Of a DNA stretch of 64,000 bases, positions 12,956 to 23,673 are shown piece by piece (positions within the stretch are counted from its first letter, which is position 1; every line of letters begins with the position of its first letter). Source of the DNA: Plenodomus lindquistii (lineage: Eukaryota; Ascomycota; Dothideomycetes; Pleosporales; Leptosphaeriaceae). Position numbers and translations under genes: made by a program. Under the pieces are notes generated by a model that saw only the letters and a program-made list of their open reading frames with translations, did no database searches and was not told where the DNA came from. The DNA lies in contig JANUWI010000007.1 of the NCBI GenBank assembly GCA_025504975.1, positions 1,488,001-1,552,000 of the forward strand, read 5' to 3'.

Positions 12956-13909
12956 TGGAGGGGGTGGGGCATCATGACTATGGCTATGATATGGCTATAG
13001 CAATGGCTTTGTGTGGGATGTGCATGCGAACATCCCTAACCTGGGCATTATTGGTAGTAGAGAAGTAATGACTGTCATGATATACGATACACGGCTGCAC
13101 ATCTTGATCTGTAGAGTTGTGGAAGGGGAGATGTGAGATGTAAGAGTCTTGTAGGCAAATGACCATACACGCGATGTGAATGGTCATAGTACTTTCTATC
13201 TTCGGGAAATCAAGGGTGAGAAGATATCGATCGATATACGCGCTTCTTTTCTCCCTTTTCTCATACACTTACTTCTCCCCTCCCTCCCTCGCTCCCTCAC
13301 TCAGTGTTTGATAATTCACAAGCCAAGTCCTCTCTCCATCCCTCCCTCTCGGAATGGCATACTCTTACTCTCCAAAATAGTCCATGCCGAGACGGTGCGT
13401 AAGTACCAAGTATATATACTACCTCAGCGGTGGTCGGTCGGTGAACCACGGAACGGCATGGTGTGGTGTGGTGTGGTGTCTGCAATATTAGACCAAAATC
13501 ATCGACTAGGGTGTGTATGTATGTAGAGTTTGCGAAAGGGGAAAGTAAATACTGGAATCTTTATGGATGGGACTTTGGTACTGGAATATGTACTTTTACT
13601 TTCGTGCTGAGATGACTTGATGTGGAGGTGCGGTTGTGGTGATGTGGGGTGAGGGGAGGGGATGGGATGAGTGTGGGACAGTTTAGAGGATGGATAAGAT
13701 AGCCGTGTAGCTGTCCATGCATGCGCACTGGTGACGCAGTTTACCCTAGGAATTAGTGACAATGAATACAGACGGACAGTTATGCTGGCAATGCCGGTGT
13801 GCAAATGGAATTCAATGTGACATGAGTGCTGCTTGCAAAGCAGACCACTCAAGTAGCCTCCCCTGACAGGGGTACATAGTTTCCAGCGTATAAGCAACCC
13901 ACCCTACAT
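12956..13909. other. Convergent intergenic region
   Basis: About 950 bp between the 3' ends of two convergent genes. It contains short CT-rich runs near 13270-13300 and a GTGTG tract near 13457-13480. No gene was recognised. Confidence 0.5.
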
Positions 13910-15695
13910 TCAACTCCTCACTAACTCATCATCCACCTCCCAGCCCTCCCACCCCGGCCCATCAAACCCATTCGGCCTCGAACTCCTCAAAAACCCATTC
14001 CACCACCCCTCCATCCCAACCACAGGCCGTATAGTCCGTACCTCGGCATCAAACCCCTTACTAAACGCCTTTTGCATATGCCTCTCCTCAAACAACTCCG
14101 GATGCGTGCGCCTCATCGTCTTGAGCGCGCGTTTCCCCACCTCATCCACCGAATCGTTATGTCTGAGGTCGAAAAACTCGGCGTCGTGTTGGGCGCGTAA
14201 CTGCGCCATCATATCCGCGTCGTACAAGCCGAGTTGGAGAAGGTAAATATCGTATTGCACGAGGGACGTAGCGCCAATGTAACTTCCACCCCTCGTGGCG
14301 CGGCGATGTAATCCTGTGAGCGCGGCAATAGTACCCATACATCCTGTGCCGTAGTCGCTCATGGGGAAAGGCGGGACAACGGGTTCATCGAGGCCCATTG
14401 CTTGTCCCTGCGCCCATGCTACGCCTGATACGCAGTCTGCGATTTGTTGCCAGCCTGGTCGTGCGGCCCAGGGGCCTACATGGCCGAAACAGTTTTCGGC
14501 AACGTACACGTAGCCTTTTCCGCGCTTTTTGGCGAGCGAGGCGAGTGGCGCGGGGCCGTAGCCTAGGCGCTCGAGACTGCCTGGGCGATAGCCGTCTAGG
14601 ACTACGTCTGCGGTGGCGAGGAGGTCGTCGAAGATTTTGCGGTCCGAGGCGGTTTTGAGGTTGAGGTCTGTGGTGTGTTTTCCGATATTGGCATCGACTT
14701 GGAAGAAGGGGACGTCGGAGAGGTGCGGGGCGGTGATTTTTATCACTTGTGCGCCGTATTCTGCGAGGCCGCGGCCCATGGCTGGGCCGGCGATGATGCG
14801 GCATAGTTCTAGGACGCGGATTCCGGAGAGGATCTGGGGCTTTGGTGTGCTGGACGGGTGAAATGGGAAGGGTGCTGCTGGGGTTTCTGTCTCTAGTGCT
14901 TCGACTTTCCATGGTGGTTGTTGGAGGAGTTGCTTGCCGTGGGGGGTGGAGCAGAAGTCGTCCCATTTTAAACACGTTACGCCGGCTTGTTGGATCTTTG
15001 CGTTCATTTCCTCGAGCTCAGCGACGGTGAATTGCTTGACATGGTCTTCGATGATCTTGATGCATTGGTGGTAGTCTGTGAGATCGGGGCGATGGCCTTC
15101 CAGGCCAATCATGTTGAGGGCCTTTGTGGCTTCGAGGGAGCCGTGAAGGTGGAAGTATTCTCCTGGGTTTTTGGTGGCGTAGAGGTTGGCAGAGAGGCGG
15201 CGGTAGAGTATTGATTGGGCCTGGAGAAGGTCCGTGTCTGGAGTTGTCAGAACGAGGGAGAATTGGGGCGGGAGTACGGAGCACACCTTTCAGGAGGTTC
15301 TTGACTTTTGGATTCGATTTGTCTAGCCCCCCGACAGTCGCCAGATATGTGGAGAAGAGGAACGCTGTTGCTCTTTCGAGGTCAACATTGATGCCTCGTT
15401 GTTGTGGGCCGGTTGAGAGGTCTGCGATTGAGGATGCTACACCGGCCTCGACGGCCTTGAGGGCTGTGATGGCTTCAGTCTGCTTCAGGGGACTTGGGAA
15501 ATATGGAGTTCCGGTATTTGCTGTGGAGAAGCGGATGTTGGCAATGTGAGCCAGTGAATCCTCTGGTAGGTTTCCTTTGGCCTTGTCCAACAGCTGTTGC
15601 AAGGCTGACCGTGTGCCAGCCAACAAGGCGGTTGACTCTGCAGCTCCATTACGCGGGCCATTCTCGTTCTTGTCTAATCCAAGGTAGGGCGTCAT
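13910..15695 (-). CDS. CoA-transferase family III (CaiB/BaiF-like) protein
   Basis: Predicted to move CoA between carboxylic acids; the acids are unknown. Exons 15695-15287 and 15237-13910 (49 bp intron) give 578 residues. The core starts LSGIRVLELCRIIAGPAMGR, followed by LAEYGAQVIK, which fits the family pattern of a helix rich in small residues and an A-x-x-GA-x-VIK strand. DLNLKTASDRKIFDDLL and DGYRPGSLERLGYGP follow; GYRPG/NFRPG is a typical class III motif. The N-terminal 180 residues are an extension relative to bacterial enzymes, as is usual in fungal two-lobed members. The gene is divergent, across 583 bp, from a Zn2Cys6 regulator that may control it. Confidence 0.88.
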
Positions 15696-16278
15696 GTTGA
15701 GAAGAATATAAGGATGTGCAGGAATGGTCCAAGAATCGAAACCTCAAAATTGAGGGTCCAAGCCATGTCATATTGCGCGGCAGAGCCGTTACAAAGCCTT
15801 TAGCCGCATACTCAGTGTGTATCCCGACGCGGCCGTGGCATGCCTCTGTCGGGTGCTAACCGCATCCTGCATGTAACCGCTGGTGGACGCTGGTGGCGAC
15901 GCAATACCGACCGTGGGCATCGGCAAGGGCCCGCCGCAAAGGGCCCGCCTAGGGTACCGGTAGCAGACCTCGGCACCAGGCCCAAGCGCCAGCGACAATC
16001 GTCGTCGAGGACGCTCGCAACCACCGGGCAGTTGCATCATCTCTCGTCGCCCTTGTTTCGAGTATAGTCACGCGTCACAGGCCAAGGCTGCAGAATCCTC
16101 ACCCGCATCCGCTGCCTGGAGGGACAGAGATGTGCAATCCAGCGGGCGTGCGATCCCTTTTGTTACCTATCCGCTGAAGGTGTGCTATCCGACACATCTT
16201 ACCTGCTGCTGCCTTCCGCCACATGCCATTCCGGCACATCTTCACGTGATCAGTCGCGCTGCTGCACGCGGATGAATC
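15696..16278. promoter_or_regulatory. Shared promoter between CoA-transferase and regulator
   Basis: 583 bp between divergent starts, with a GC-rich core at about 15830-16030. No CGG-N-CCG palindrome was clear enough to call. Confidence 0.45.
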
Positions 16279-19200
16279 ATGACACGACCAAGAGTTCCAC
16301 CAGGTACAGCCAGAGCCCCATCTTGATGTTGCGACTGTGCGTGGCGTGGGGCTGACGCGCATCGCGACAGAGCAACGGCAGCGCACCGTGCAGGCTTGCG
16401 AGAGCTGTAAAAGGCGCAAGCAAAAGGCAAGTCCGGCGCGTATATACCTCCTGTTTCGTCGCTTGGGGTGCATGACGAGAGCACACCCACCCCGGTCATA
16501 GCCCCCTGTCGCGCTTCTTCTCGTACAGTCGCACTCGATATCCTCCCCATCCGATGCGGATCGCACTAGCAAGTGGTCTCGCCTCTGCTCGCTGGATGAG
16601 TAATCGGATACCTTGGATACTCAACGTCAAATCCATGGGTTGATGGGAACACCAATATGCTTTGTTGGCCCGTAAACTTCCTGCTAATTCTCCTTAGTGC
16701 AATGGACTCTGCCCGTGCAATACATGTGACAAAGTAAGTAAAAAACAGTCTACCATCACCATCACTACTTCGCATATTAACAGCATACAGCGCAAGTTTA
16801 CATGTATCTACGCTGACCGAGACCCCGCCTCCCCTGGCGATGATAGCAGACCGCCGGCCAAGCGACGAGCAATCGATGCAGCTAGCGACAGTCCACTGTG
16901 AGTAGAGTCCAGTTTATGCCGCACGATAGTAGATGCTTTCACCGCCTCGTACATCGTCGAACTCCTATAATTGTCACTCTAGAGTGGGAGTTTGCACAAA
17001 GTTCGAATTCGATGCGTGCATGCTTTAAAGGACAACAGATTCCATCCTTCAGGTTCACTGACATTCTTCATCCAGTGTATTCGATAACTCGACGTCAGAT
17101 ACTCCTGAAAACACATTCACTCATGCCTCACCAGTATCCCCCAATAGACGTCCTTCTGCCCACACTCGACCAGAGGTGAAGGCTTGCCAACCAAGCTTGA
17201 AGACTGAGAATTCTCATAAAAGGCCCCGGCCCACTATCGAAGGTGCCGGCAGTACGGGTGAGAGCTATACTCCGGGGCTGCATTCGTATGTCATACTAAC
17301 GACTCACTCAATTCAGTGCAACCAGTACCGACCAGTCAAGCCAGCAGAGATGCGCAGGATATCAATTCGCGAGGCACCACCGTCCTTAGTGCGGACGAGG
17401 AAGCCGTAGTTTACAGCCAGAGCCGTATGCTACAAGATCCTACTGGTCGAGTTTTATACATTGGCGATTCAGCGACATTGTCATTTCTCCAGTTGCTTCG
17501 CATGATGGTGGAGACTGTTGCCGGTCCGTCACCCTTCACGAACGACCCCCGTCGGCATAAGATTGTTGAGGGTCAATTTTCTCTTCCATCAGGATACCGA
17601 CATACACACCTCCTTCCAGACTTACAGACAGCTACCGTACTTGCTGATGCCTTCTTCATCAACACACACGGTTTGTTGCAAGTATTTGAGCGTGATCAGT
17701 TTTTCGAGAATCTAGACAAATGCTACTCTGATCCACTGTCGGTGGAGCCATCATCGCTATGCCTTCTCAATCTGGTCTTTGCGATTGGATTGACCTTGGC
17801 GACACCGCTCTCTGGAAGTCAGGAGGCGTTCATCATTGACAAACTTCGTAGTGAACATCTCGACCGGGCAGAAGCTTTTTATCTCAACGCAAAGAGCTTC
17901 AACGATCCGATGACTGGGCTTGAAGACCAAGATTTCTGGTCTGTGCAGGCACTTGTGCTAATGTCAGTGTACATGCTTGCCAAATCAAAGCGAAATACTG
18001 CTTTTGCCTTGCTAGGAATGGCCACGCGATCAGCACATGCCATGGGACTGCACAGAGAGGAGACCATGGTGATATTCAGTCCAGAAGAGCAAACTTGTCG
18101 GAAGAACCTTTGGCGATCCATCTTCGTCATGGATCGGTTCCTATCATTTTCACTTGGTCGGCCAACGGCGATATCAGAAGACGATTGCTCAGGCAATGTA
18201 CTTCAACCGCCTAATCAGATTCTCGAACAACCGTTCAATTCGGGCATTTACTCGACATCAGACTACAATGAGACCGGACCGCCTGCGCTGGAGGCGGCAG
18301 TACGAAGCTGCTCGGTGATTGGCGTCATTCTTCGCAAAGTCTACCAACAGCGCAAAATCAGCACACGGCTTGCGCAGGAGATTGCCGATGTCTGCAAGGC
18401 GTGGCCACGCGCTTTACCGCCGATATTGCACTGGCGACAGGCGGCAAATGCTTCGCCAAGCCAAGGCGTTGCCATCCTGCACGTCAATCTGCTTTATTGC
18501 CATTCTATCATTTTACTAACACGCCCATTCTTCCTCTACATACTCAATCTCGAAACGCAACGTCACGTTAACCAGACGTCGACAAGGGGGCCAAGACCAT
18601 ATCTTCGCATGGAGAAGTTTAGCGAAGCCTGCGTCATTGCCTCGACACACACCATCCTCCTTGTCCAGAACGCCTTCGAAGCAGGCTACTTGTCTCGACG
18701 CAACACAGCAGTCATCTACTTCCTCTTTTCCGCCTCGCTCGTTATCCTCGCCAATGAGTTCGCTGGGCTATACAAAGTCGACGCGTCGGATACATGCATG
18801 CTAAATGCCATCAACATCATGAACTACTGCGCTGAAAGCGATCCCCAAGCCAGCCGGCTAGTCTACATCCTAAGCTCCTTCCGCGACGTCGTTACCCAAC
18901 AGCGGATACGGCGAAAGCAGGCTCAAGCCGACAACGCCGCGCTACCGAGCATCGCATCGCAACTCTACGGCGCGGCGGGACCAACACAACCCCAGCAACA
19001 GCAAGGTCTCAGTGTAGGCGGTCTAGCAAGCTCGACGGATCCGATGAATGCGACTATGAGATTGCATCAAGTCCCCATACACATCTACCCCGGTATGCAC
19101 ACGGCGCCTCTCCCGGACCCAGCACCACCGTCCTTCCAGCCCATTAACACCGTCCAACCTCCTCCTCACACGCTTCCCCAACAAATTCCCCACCCGCTCC

Positions 19201-19571
19201 CCTCGCACACCAACGACACCACGGCGCAATCCTTTTCCGTGCATCTCTCCCCCATCCTCTCTCCACCACCCACCTCCTTTCCTCCAACCCCGCACGCCCT
19301 ATCATCGCCCGCGAAACCGCCCTCCCTTTCCACAATGCTAGACTTATCAGCACTAGAAGCAACACGGGTGCCGAGTCTGCATAGTGAGGAGAGCGGACTG
19401 GATGAGCAGATTGATTTTGATGCGTTGTGGGCTTGGCCGAGTAATACGCCGGCGGTGGGGAGTCCGGGGGATGGCGGAGGATTGGATAGAGAAGGGAGGG
19501 AGAGGTTGCAGGGGATTTGTGATAGTGCTGTTCCTATGTACGGGGTTAGTCGAGAGGGGACGGTGGGGTGA
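16279..19571 (+). CDS. Zn(II)2Cys6 transcription factor with fungal_trans domain
   Basis: Nuclear DNA-binding regulator, target unknown. Six exons (16279-16303, 16371-16426, 16698-16733, 16791-16897, 17076-17257, 17317-19571) give 886 residues. The cluster QACESCKRRKQK | CNGLCPCNTCDK | RKFTCIYADRDP is split over three exons. The 271 bp intron after RRKQK uses a GC donor (AAG|GCAAGT), which is the only way to join the two zinc half-sites in phase. The ATG at 16279 gives MTRPRVPPEQRQRTVQ, similar in form to family members. The fungal_trans domain covers roughly residues 230-480, including ATRSAHAMGLHRE and RKNLWRSIFVMDRFLS. The C-terminus is proline-rich with an acidic patch (EESGLDEQIDFDALWAW), probably the activation domain. 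Confidence 0.9.
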
Positions 19572-19831
19572 TGTTGACTTGAAGGAACTCAAGGATACAA
19601 ATCAAGGCACAAGATGGGGTCTTTTATGAAGTGTTCTGAGCTAGCTGATGTGCGAGGACTCTGGAAGCCCATGCCAATGTCGGTGGAATGGAGATAGATG
19701 CGTGATAACGTAGCAAAGTAAATGTAAATGAATTCCACCGGGGGTATATTGAACGCCTTCTTCCTTGAAACAAAACACCATGAATGCAACGCCCTCTCCC
19801 TCTCCCTCTCTTTTCCCATCTTCCCTCCTTG

Positions 19832-20322
19832 TCACTCCCGCCACTCTTTCGCACACTTGGTACACTGCCCACAATTAGCTCTTGGTCCGCTCCCCATCCC
19901 GCCTCCCAAACACCAACAAGTACCCACATACCTTATAAAACGCCGTCATGGGCTCATCCGCACTCCTAATCTGCAACTGATACCAATATGCCTCATCATT
20001 CCTACATTTCTCATTCGGACACTGGACCTCGGTCTTATCCACATTGTCCCATGCGCCTTTCCCACCCAGGATATCCTCGACGTCCTTTTTCTTGAGGTAT
20101 TTGCGCTCGTAGTAGCGCTTTGTTATGACGAAGTGGTAGGGGCAGGTTAGGCATTCGAAGCGGTTTTGGCCTTCGTAGGGGGCGGTGGTGGGGTCGCCGG
20201 GGGGGACGGGCGAGACGCGCAGCATGTTGGAGCAGGTTGGGCAGACTGTGTGGGTGGGGGTGTTAGGGGGATGAAAAGGGGGGATTGTGTGTGTGTGTGG
20301 GGGGGGACGTACAGAGTAACAT
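19832..20322 (-). CDS. RPC11: RNA polymerase III subunit C11 (RPC11/POLR3K)
   Basis: Small Pol III subunit needed for RNA cleavage, termination and reinitiation. Exons 20322-20313, 20245-19932 and 19864-19832 give 118 residues (the family is about 110). The first exon is only 10 nt and restores the family start MLLFCPTCSNML. The N-terminal ribbon has CPTC with CLTCPY. The C-terminal TFIIS-like ribbon has CPNEKC, the catalytic acidic hairpin RSADEPMTAFYK, and CTKCAKEWRE supplied by a 33 nt last exon. Both introns are 67 bp. A TG microsatellite lies in intron 1. The gene is convergent with the regulator ending at 19571. Confidence 0.96.
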
Positions 20323-20355
20323 GGTTGGTGTGTGTAGGTGTGTGTGTGTGTGTGT
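20286..20355. repeat. TG/GT microsatellites around RPC11 start
   Basis: Two alternating TG runs, about 20286-20299 (in RPC11 intron 1) and about 20338-20355 (just upstream of its start codon). Confidence 0.85.
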
Positions 20356-20707
20356 GTTTGTGTTTATGGAAGGGAATTGCGACAGTGAAGCAAGTCAGGT
20401 TGGGTTGGACCGGAGTTTAGGATGCTCTCAGAAAGTTACAGCGGGGACCCCTTTGACGCTAGTTTCAAACACGGAATAGCGGCGAAACGCGGGGCGTGTC
20501 GGCACTGGATGATGATTGAGCGCGATTGCTTGTTGTCATTGCATTGCATGGCTAGACTTCACCCACCTGCACTGTTTCCCGTACACTGAATAACCCGTCT
20601 GCTTCATTCACTCCCCTTCCACTTTTATAGCCGACTGCTGCATTGTGCGCTTTGCTGCAGCGTCTATAACCCCAACACATCCCTCCACCACCCCACTTCG
20701 ACAAATC
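20323..20707. promoter_or_regulatory. Divergent promoter, RPC11 and ankyrin gene
   Basis: 385 bp between two start codons. It includes one of the TG runs. No other signal was identified. Confidence 0.45.
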
Positions 20708-21416
20708 ATGGCGGACGAGGAGGTACGTATACACCGCCATGTACATGCTTGACGTTTGTTGATGTTTATAATAATGGTGATAACAGGGCGCCTCCCCCCG
20801 CGAACTCATTCTTGAATCCTGCCGTCGCAACAACACCTCCCTCCTCGAAGAAACAATCGCCGACCTCGCCTCGGCCGCCTCCAAGAGCGGCAAGGACCCT
20901 ACCGAATATGTTGCCGGTATACTGAACAATGCGCGCGATGGCGTGGGCAATGGATGTTTGCATTTGGCTGCCAGTTATGGGAGTTGTATGTCATGTCTAC
21001 CCCCCCCCTGGGCATTATTCACTTTCAAAGATGAATGAAAGAATATATATGCTAACGTAAGAAACGAAACAGACGAAGTCCTAGACACGCTGCTCGACCA
21101 GGAAGGTCTTGAAATCGACGAACTCGACCGCATGGAACTCGATACGCCCCTCCACAAAGCAGTGCGCTATGTAAACTCCCTCTCGTCGGCTGAATGGGCG
21201 GATTCAGGCCACGCTATTGTTGAGATTCTGCTGGATGCTGGGTGTGATCCTAGGATACGGAATAAGGCCAAGTTGAAGCCGGTTGAGCTGGTGGACCCGA
21301 GGAATAAGGAGTTGAGGGCGATTCTCATGAGGGGCGAGTTTGCGATGCAGGCGGGTGGGGATGTGGTGGAGGACGAGGATGATGGGGCAGGTGGGAGTGC
21401 GAGTGATAGTGATTGA
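20708..21416 (+). CDS. Small ankyrin-repeat protein (YCR051W-like)
   Basis: Exons 20708-20722, 20787-20985 and 21073-21416 give 185 residues. The first coding exon is 15 nt (MADEE). Ankyrin features: NGCLHLAASYGSYEVLDTLL, DTPLHKAVRYVNS, and IVEILLDAGCDPRIRNKAKLKP with VELVDPRN, making three repeats. The tail is acidic (DVVEDEDDGAGG). The layout resembles the yeast cytosolic ankyrin protein YCR051W and its Pezizomycotina homologues, whose function is poorly defined; a protein-binding role is all that can be inferred. Confidence 0.9.
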
Positions 21417-21771
21417 GGGGAGGAAAGGCATGGAGCTTTTGAGGACTTTCATGGTTGACATGAAGAGTCTACATTATGTATGGTGGGCAGGCCGTCTAGT
21501 ACGTCCTGCACAGGCATGCATGTATGTGCGCATAGGTGGCGTGAGCGTACCACTCTGGGCGGCCAGTCCGCCAGTCTCCGTCTTCATAAAAACTGTTCGA
21601 AGCCATGAAACCGAGGACAACTGCATGCCCCATCTGCTGCACTCCGAATTCGGTGCGTGTCAGACTCCCTCACGCTCCTTTCTCTTGTCCAAGTATGTCG
21701 CAATATCCGGGTATCTTCGCTGCTCCTCCTTTACGGGGTCTTCATCATTCTTCCATCACGTCATTCGGTCA
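21417..21771. other. Convergent intergenic region
   Basis: 355 bp between 3' ends. No feature seen. Confidence 0.5.
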
Positions 21772-22079
21772 TCAATCCTGTTGCTACACACATAATCAGC
21801 CCTCGATTCCCATCAATCTCTCCAACCTCAACTCACCTCGGGCGGCGGCCCAACCGGCCTGACCATCCGCTCCAGCAACTGCACCCTCGTCTTCTCGCGC
21901 GACTGGCCCAATCCAATACTCATGTACTGCAGCAGCGGCGGATGCCCGATATAACTCGACAGCGAGTCGCGCGCAATGTTGGACGTCCATTCGTGCTTTG
22001 TTGTGTCGGCGCTGCCGATGCCAATGTAGCGTGCTTGCAGGGCTTCGAGTTGCTGTTGTGCGCGGAGTTTGTCGGCCAT
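21772..22079 (-). CDS. SF3B5: U2 snRNP SF3b complex 10 kDa subunit (SF3B5/Ysf3)
   Basis: Small structural subunit of the SF3b particle that holds the branch site in the U2 snRNP. A single long exon, 22079-21837, is followed by a 53 bp intron (GAG|GTGAGT, branch CTGAT) and a 12 nt terminal exon, 21783-21772, ending EQQD. The total is 84 residues against about 86 in animals. Conserved stretches: LEALQARYIGIGSADTTKHEW, RDSLSSYIGHPPLLQYM and VRPVGPPPE. If the last intron is retained, the protein would instead end EVS, only two residues after the conserved PPPE. Both forms are near family length; the perfect donor favours splicing. Confidence 0.93.
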
Positions 22080-22330
22080 GGTGGATGGTTGTGTGGGGCT
22101 GAGTAAGGGTGAGGTTGTGGTGGTGTTGATGTCGCGACAGTGAGGGAAGTTGGGTTGGTTGAAGACTGCGGAGAAGCAACGGACATGCCAAGATCCCCAC
22201 GCGCATTCAACGCGACTGCCAGCCCTACAATCCCCAGATCAACAACAACAACACATACGCACTTTGCGCAAATTCCTTGTTTACCCGAATCGCATCGCAT
22301 ATTTCACCACAACACAGACCTCCCTCCACA

Positions 22331-22909
22331 ATGTCAACGCCAAATACAACCACCACACCACCCAACGCGCCCCCCACACCCACCACAACCGACACTTCGC
22401 TCCTCACCTCCCCCGCCGTAGACTTCTCCCCCTCGACAGTCCCCTACAACGAGACCTTCGAAAACGACCTCATGAACCTGATTCTCTCCCCCCCACCCCC
22501 CTCCTCCTCCCCCCAGCGCACCCCATCCACAGAAGCCCACATCATCCCCGCAAACAGCCTCCCCATCCCTCTCACCTCCCCCCTCCGAACACACCCCTCG
22601 CCCATACCCGGCCTCCTCGTCACCCAACCACATGGCTACCACACCGGCGGCCCAGGACCAAGTCCGTACACTGTGCAACAATTTGCGGAGAAGTTTATCC
22701 GCGAGCAAGGGGTTGAGGATGCGGGGCAGTTGGAGAGGGTGGTGGAGGAGTTGGTCAAAGGAAAGATGGAGGAGGTGAGGCGCAGGATGGAGGAGAGGCG
22801 CGAGGCGGTAGAGAGGAATAGGGGGGTTGAGAGGGAGTTGGGGGATTTGAGGTTGCAGCGGAGTGCCGAGTTGAGGGTTATGGAACGGGTTAAGGGGGGG
22901 AAGAGATGA
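22331..22909 (+). CDS. Proline-rich hypothetical protein with C-terminal coiled coil
   Basis: Intronless, 192 residues. I do not recognise a family. Residues 1-105 are Thr/Pro/Ser-rich and probably disordered (runs such as SPPPPSSSPQRTPS). From about residue 115 (YTVQQFAEKFIREQGVED) to the end there is a charged, predicted helical coiled coil with repeated ERRE/EERR units. The start at 22331 has an ACAATG context; an in-frame ATG at 22277 would add 18 residues. The divergent neighbour is SF3b10, 251 bp away. A scaffold or adaptor role is possible but not shown. Confidence 0.7.
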   Translation: MSTPNTTTTPPNAPPTPTTTDTSLLTSPAVDFSPSTVPYNETFENDLMNLILSPPPPSSSPQRTPSTEAHIIPANSLPIPLTSPLRTHPSPIPGLLVTQPHGYHTGGPGPSPYTVQQFAEKFIREQGVEDAGQLERVVEELVKGKMEEVRRRMEERREAVERNRGVERELGDLRLQRSAELRVMERVKGGKR

Positions 22910-23673
22910 TGAGGTGTTGGGGGGAGGGATTGCAATACGCTTTTCTGGAGTTTGAGGAGGAGTACGCGGATATTGGGTCACTGAGTATGACTGGGCTGGG
23001 ACGACACCGTTTCCCGATGCGCGAAGGGGCCTTGAAGTACCGGCGCGAATCTTCTCAATTGCGCTATCAGGCAGATGAAGCGTGGCCATGGACTACTTCA
23101 CGGGTAAGTCAAAATCACCATCTACTAAGGCAGTATACTAATAGCCTATCAGTGTAACAACGCAGAATCAAGAGTTCCCAGAAGGATCCGATACGGCTTG
23201 GAGGCATGTGGGAGTGGAGTGCGCGCGGTATCAGAACAGCGGAGTAGATGCTATAGGTTTTATACAAAAGGACAAGAAAGAGATATCAACTTAAGGAAGG
23301 AGGTGTCTTCTAACACCTAAACTAGTAGTCTTAGGATACCACAGTGTTATAATAGGCCTGCACTTGTTACACATTTTAGCAAGGAAAAGAATACATTTTT
23401 CGACGACCATGTCTACATCAAGAAAGCTCACCCCTCTCTAAGCTTATACTTTAACAATCTCCTCTTTAGTCTCCAACTTTTTAGATTCCTAGAATGAATC
23501 CATAGGGAGGTGCTACAAGCCGGTTCAGACGTGTAGCGCACGGCCGTTTTGGCTAGTTTTGGGAGAGCAGGCCTCGGTATCTCGTGTTTCTGTGGAGTAG
23601 TTACAACACCACATATCAACACTCGACACCCCCGGTCAGCTACCTAACCTCGCAGAATCCATTGTCTTCAATA
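22910..23673. other. Intergenic, AT-rich
   Basis: 764 bp with an AT-rich part (about 23260-23480). No gene or clear terminal repeat was found. Confidence 0.45.

Noticed and set aside
20286..20355. TG runs as a telomeric or recombination signal
   Set aside because: They are short simple repeats, flanked by core genes, and do not match the fungal telomere unit TTAGGG.
22334..23089. 251-codon minus-strand frame over the proline-rich protein
   Set aside because: Antisense of a low-complexity region. It is still possible that neither strand codes, but the plus strand has a better start context and a coiled-coil C-terminus.
23270..23600. AT-rich segment suspected to be a decayed transposon
   Set aside because: No terminal repeats or transposase-like residues could be recognised, so it is left as plain intergenic DNA.
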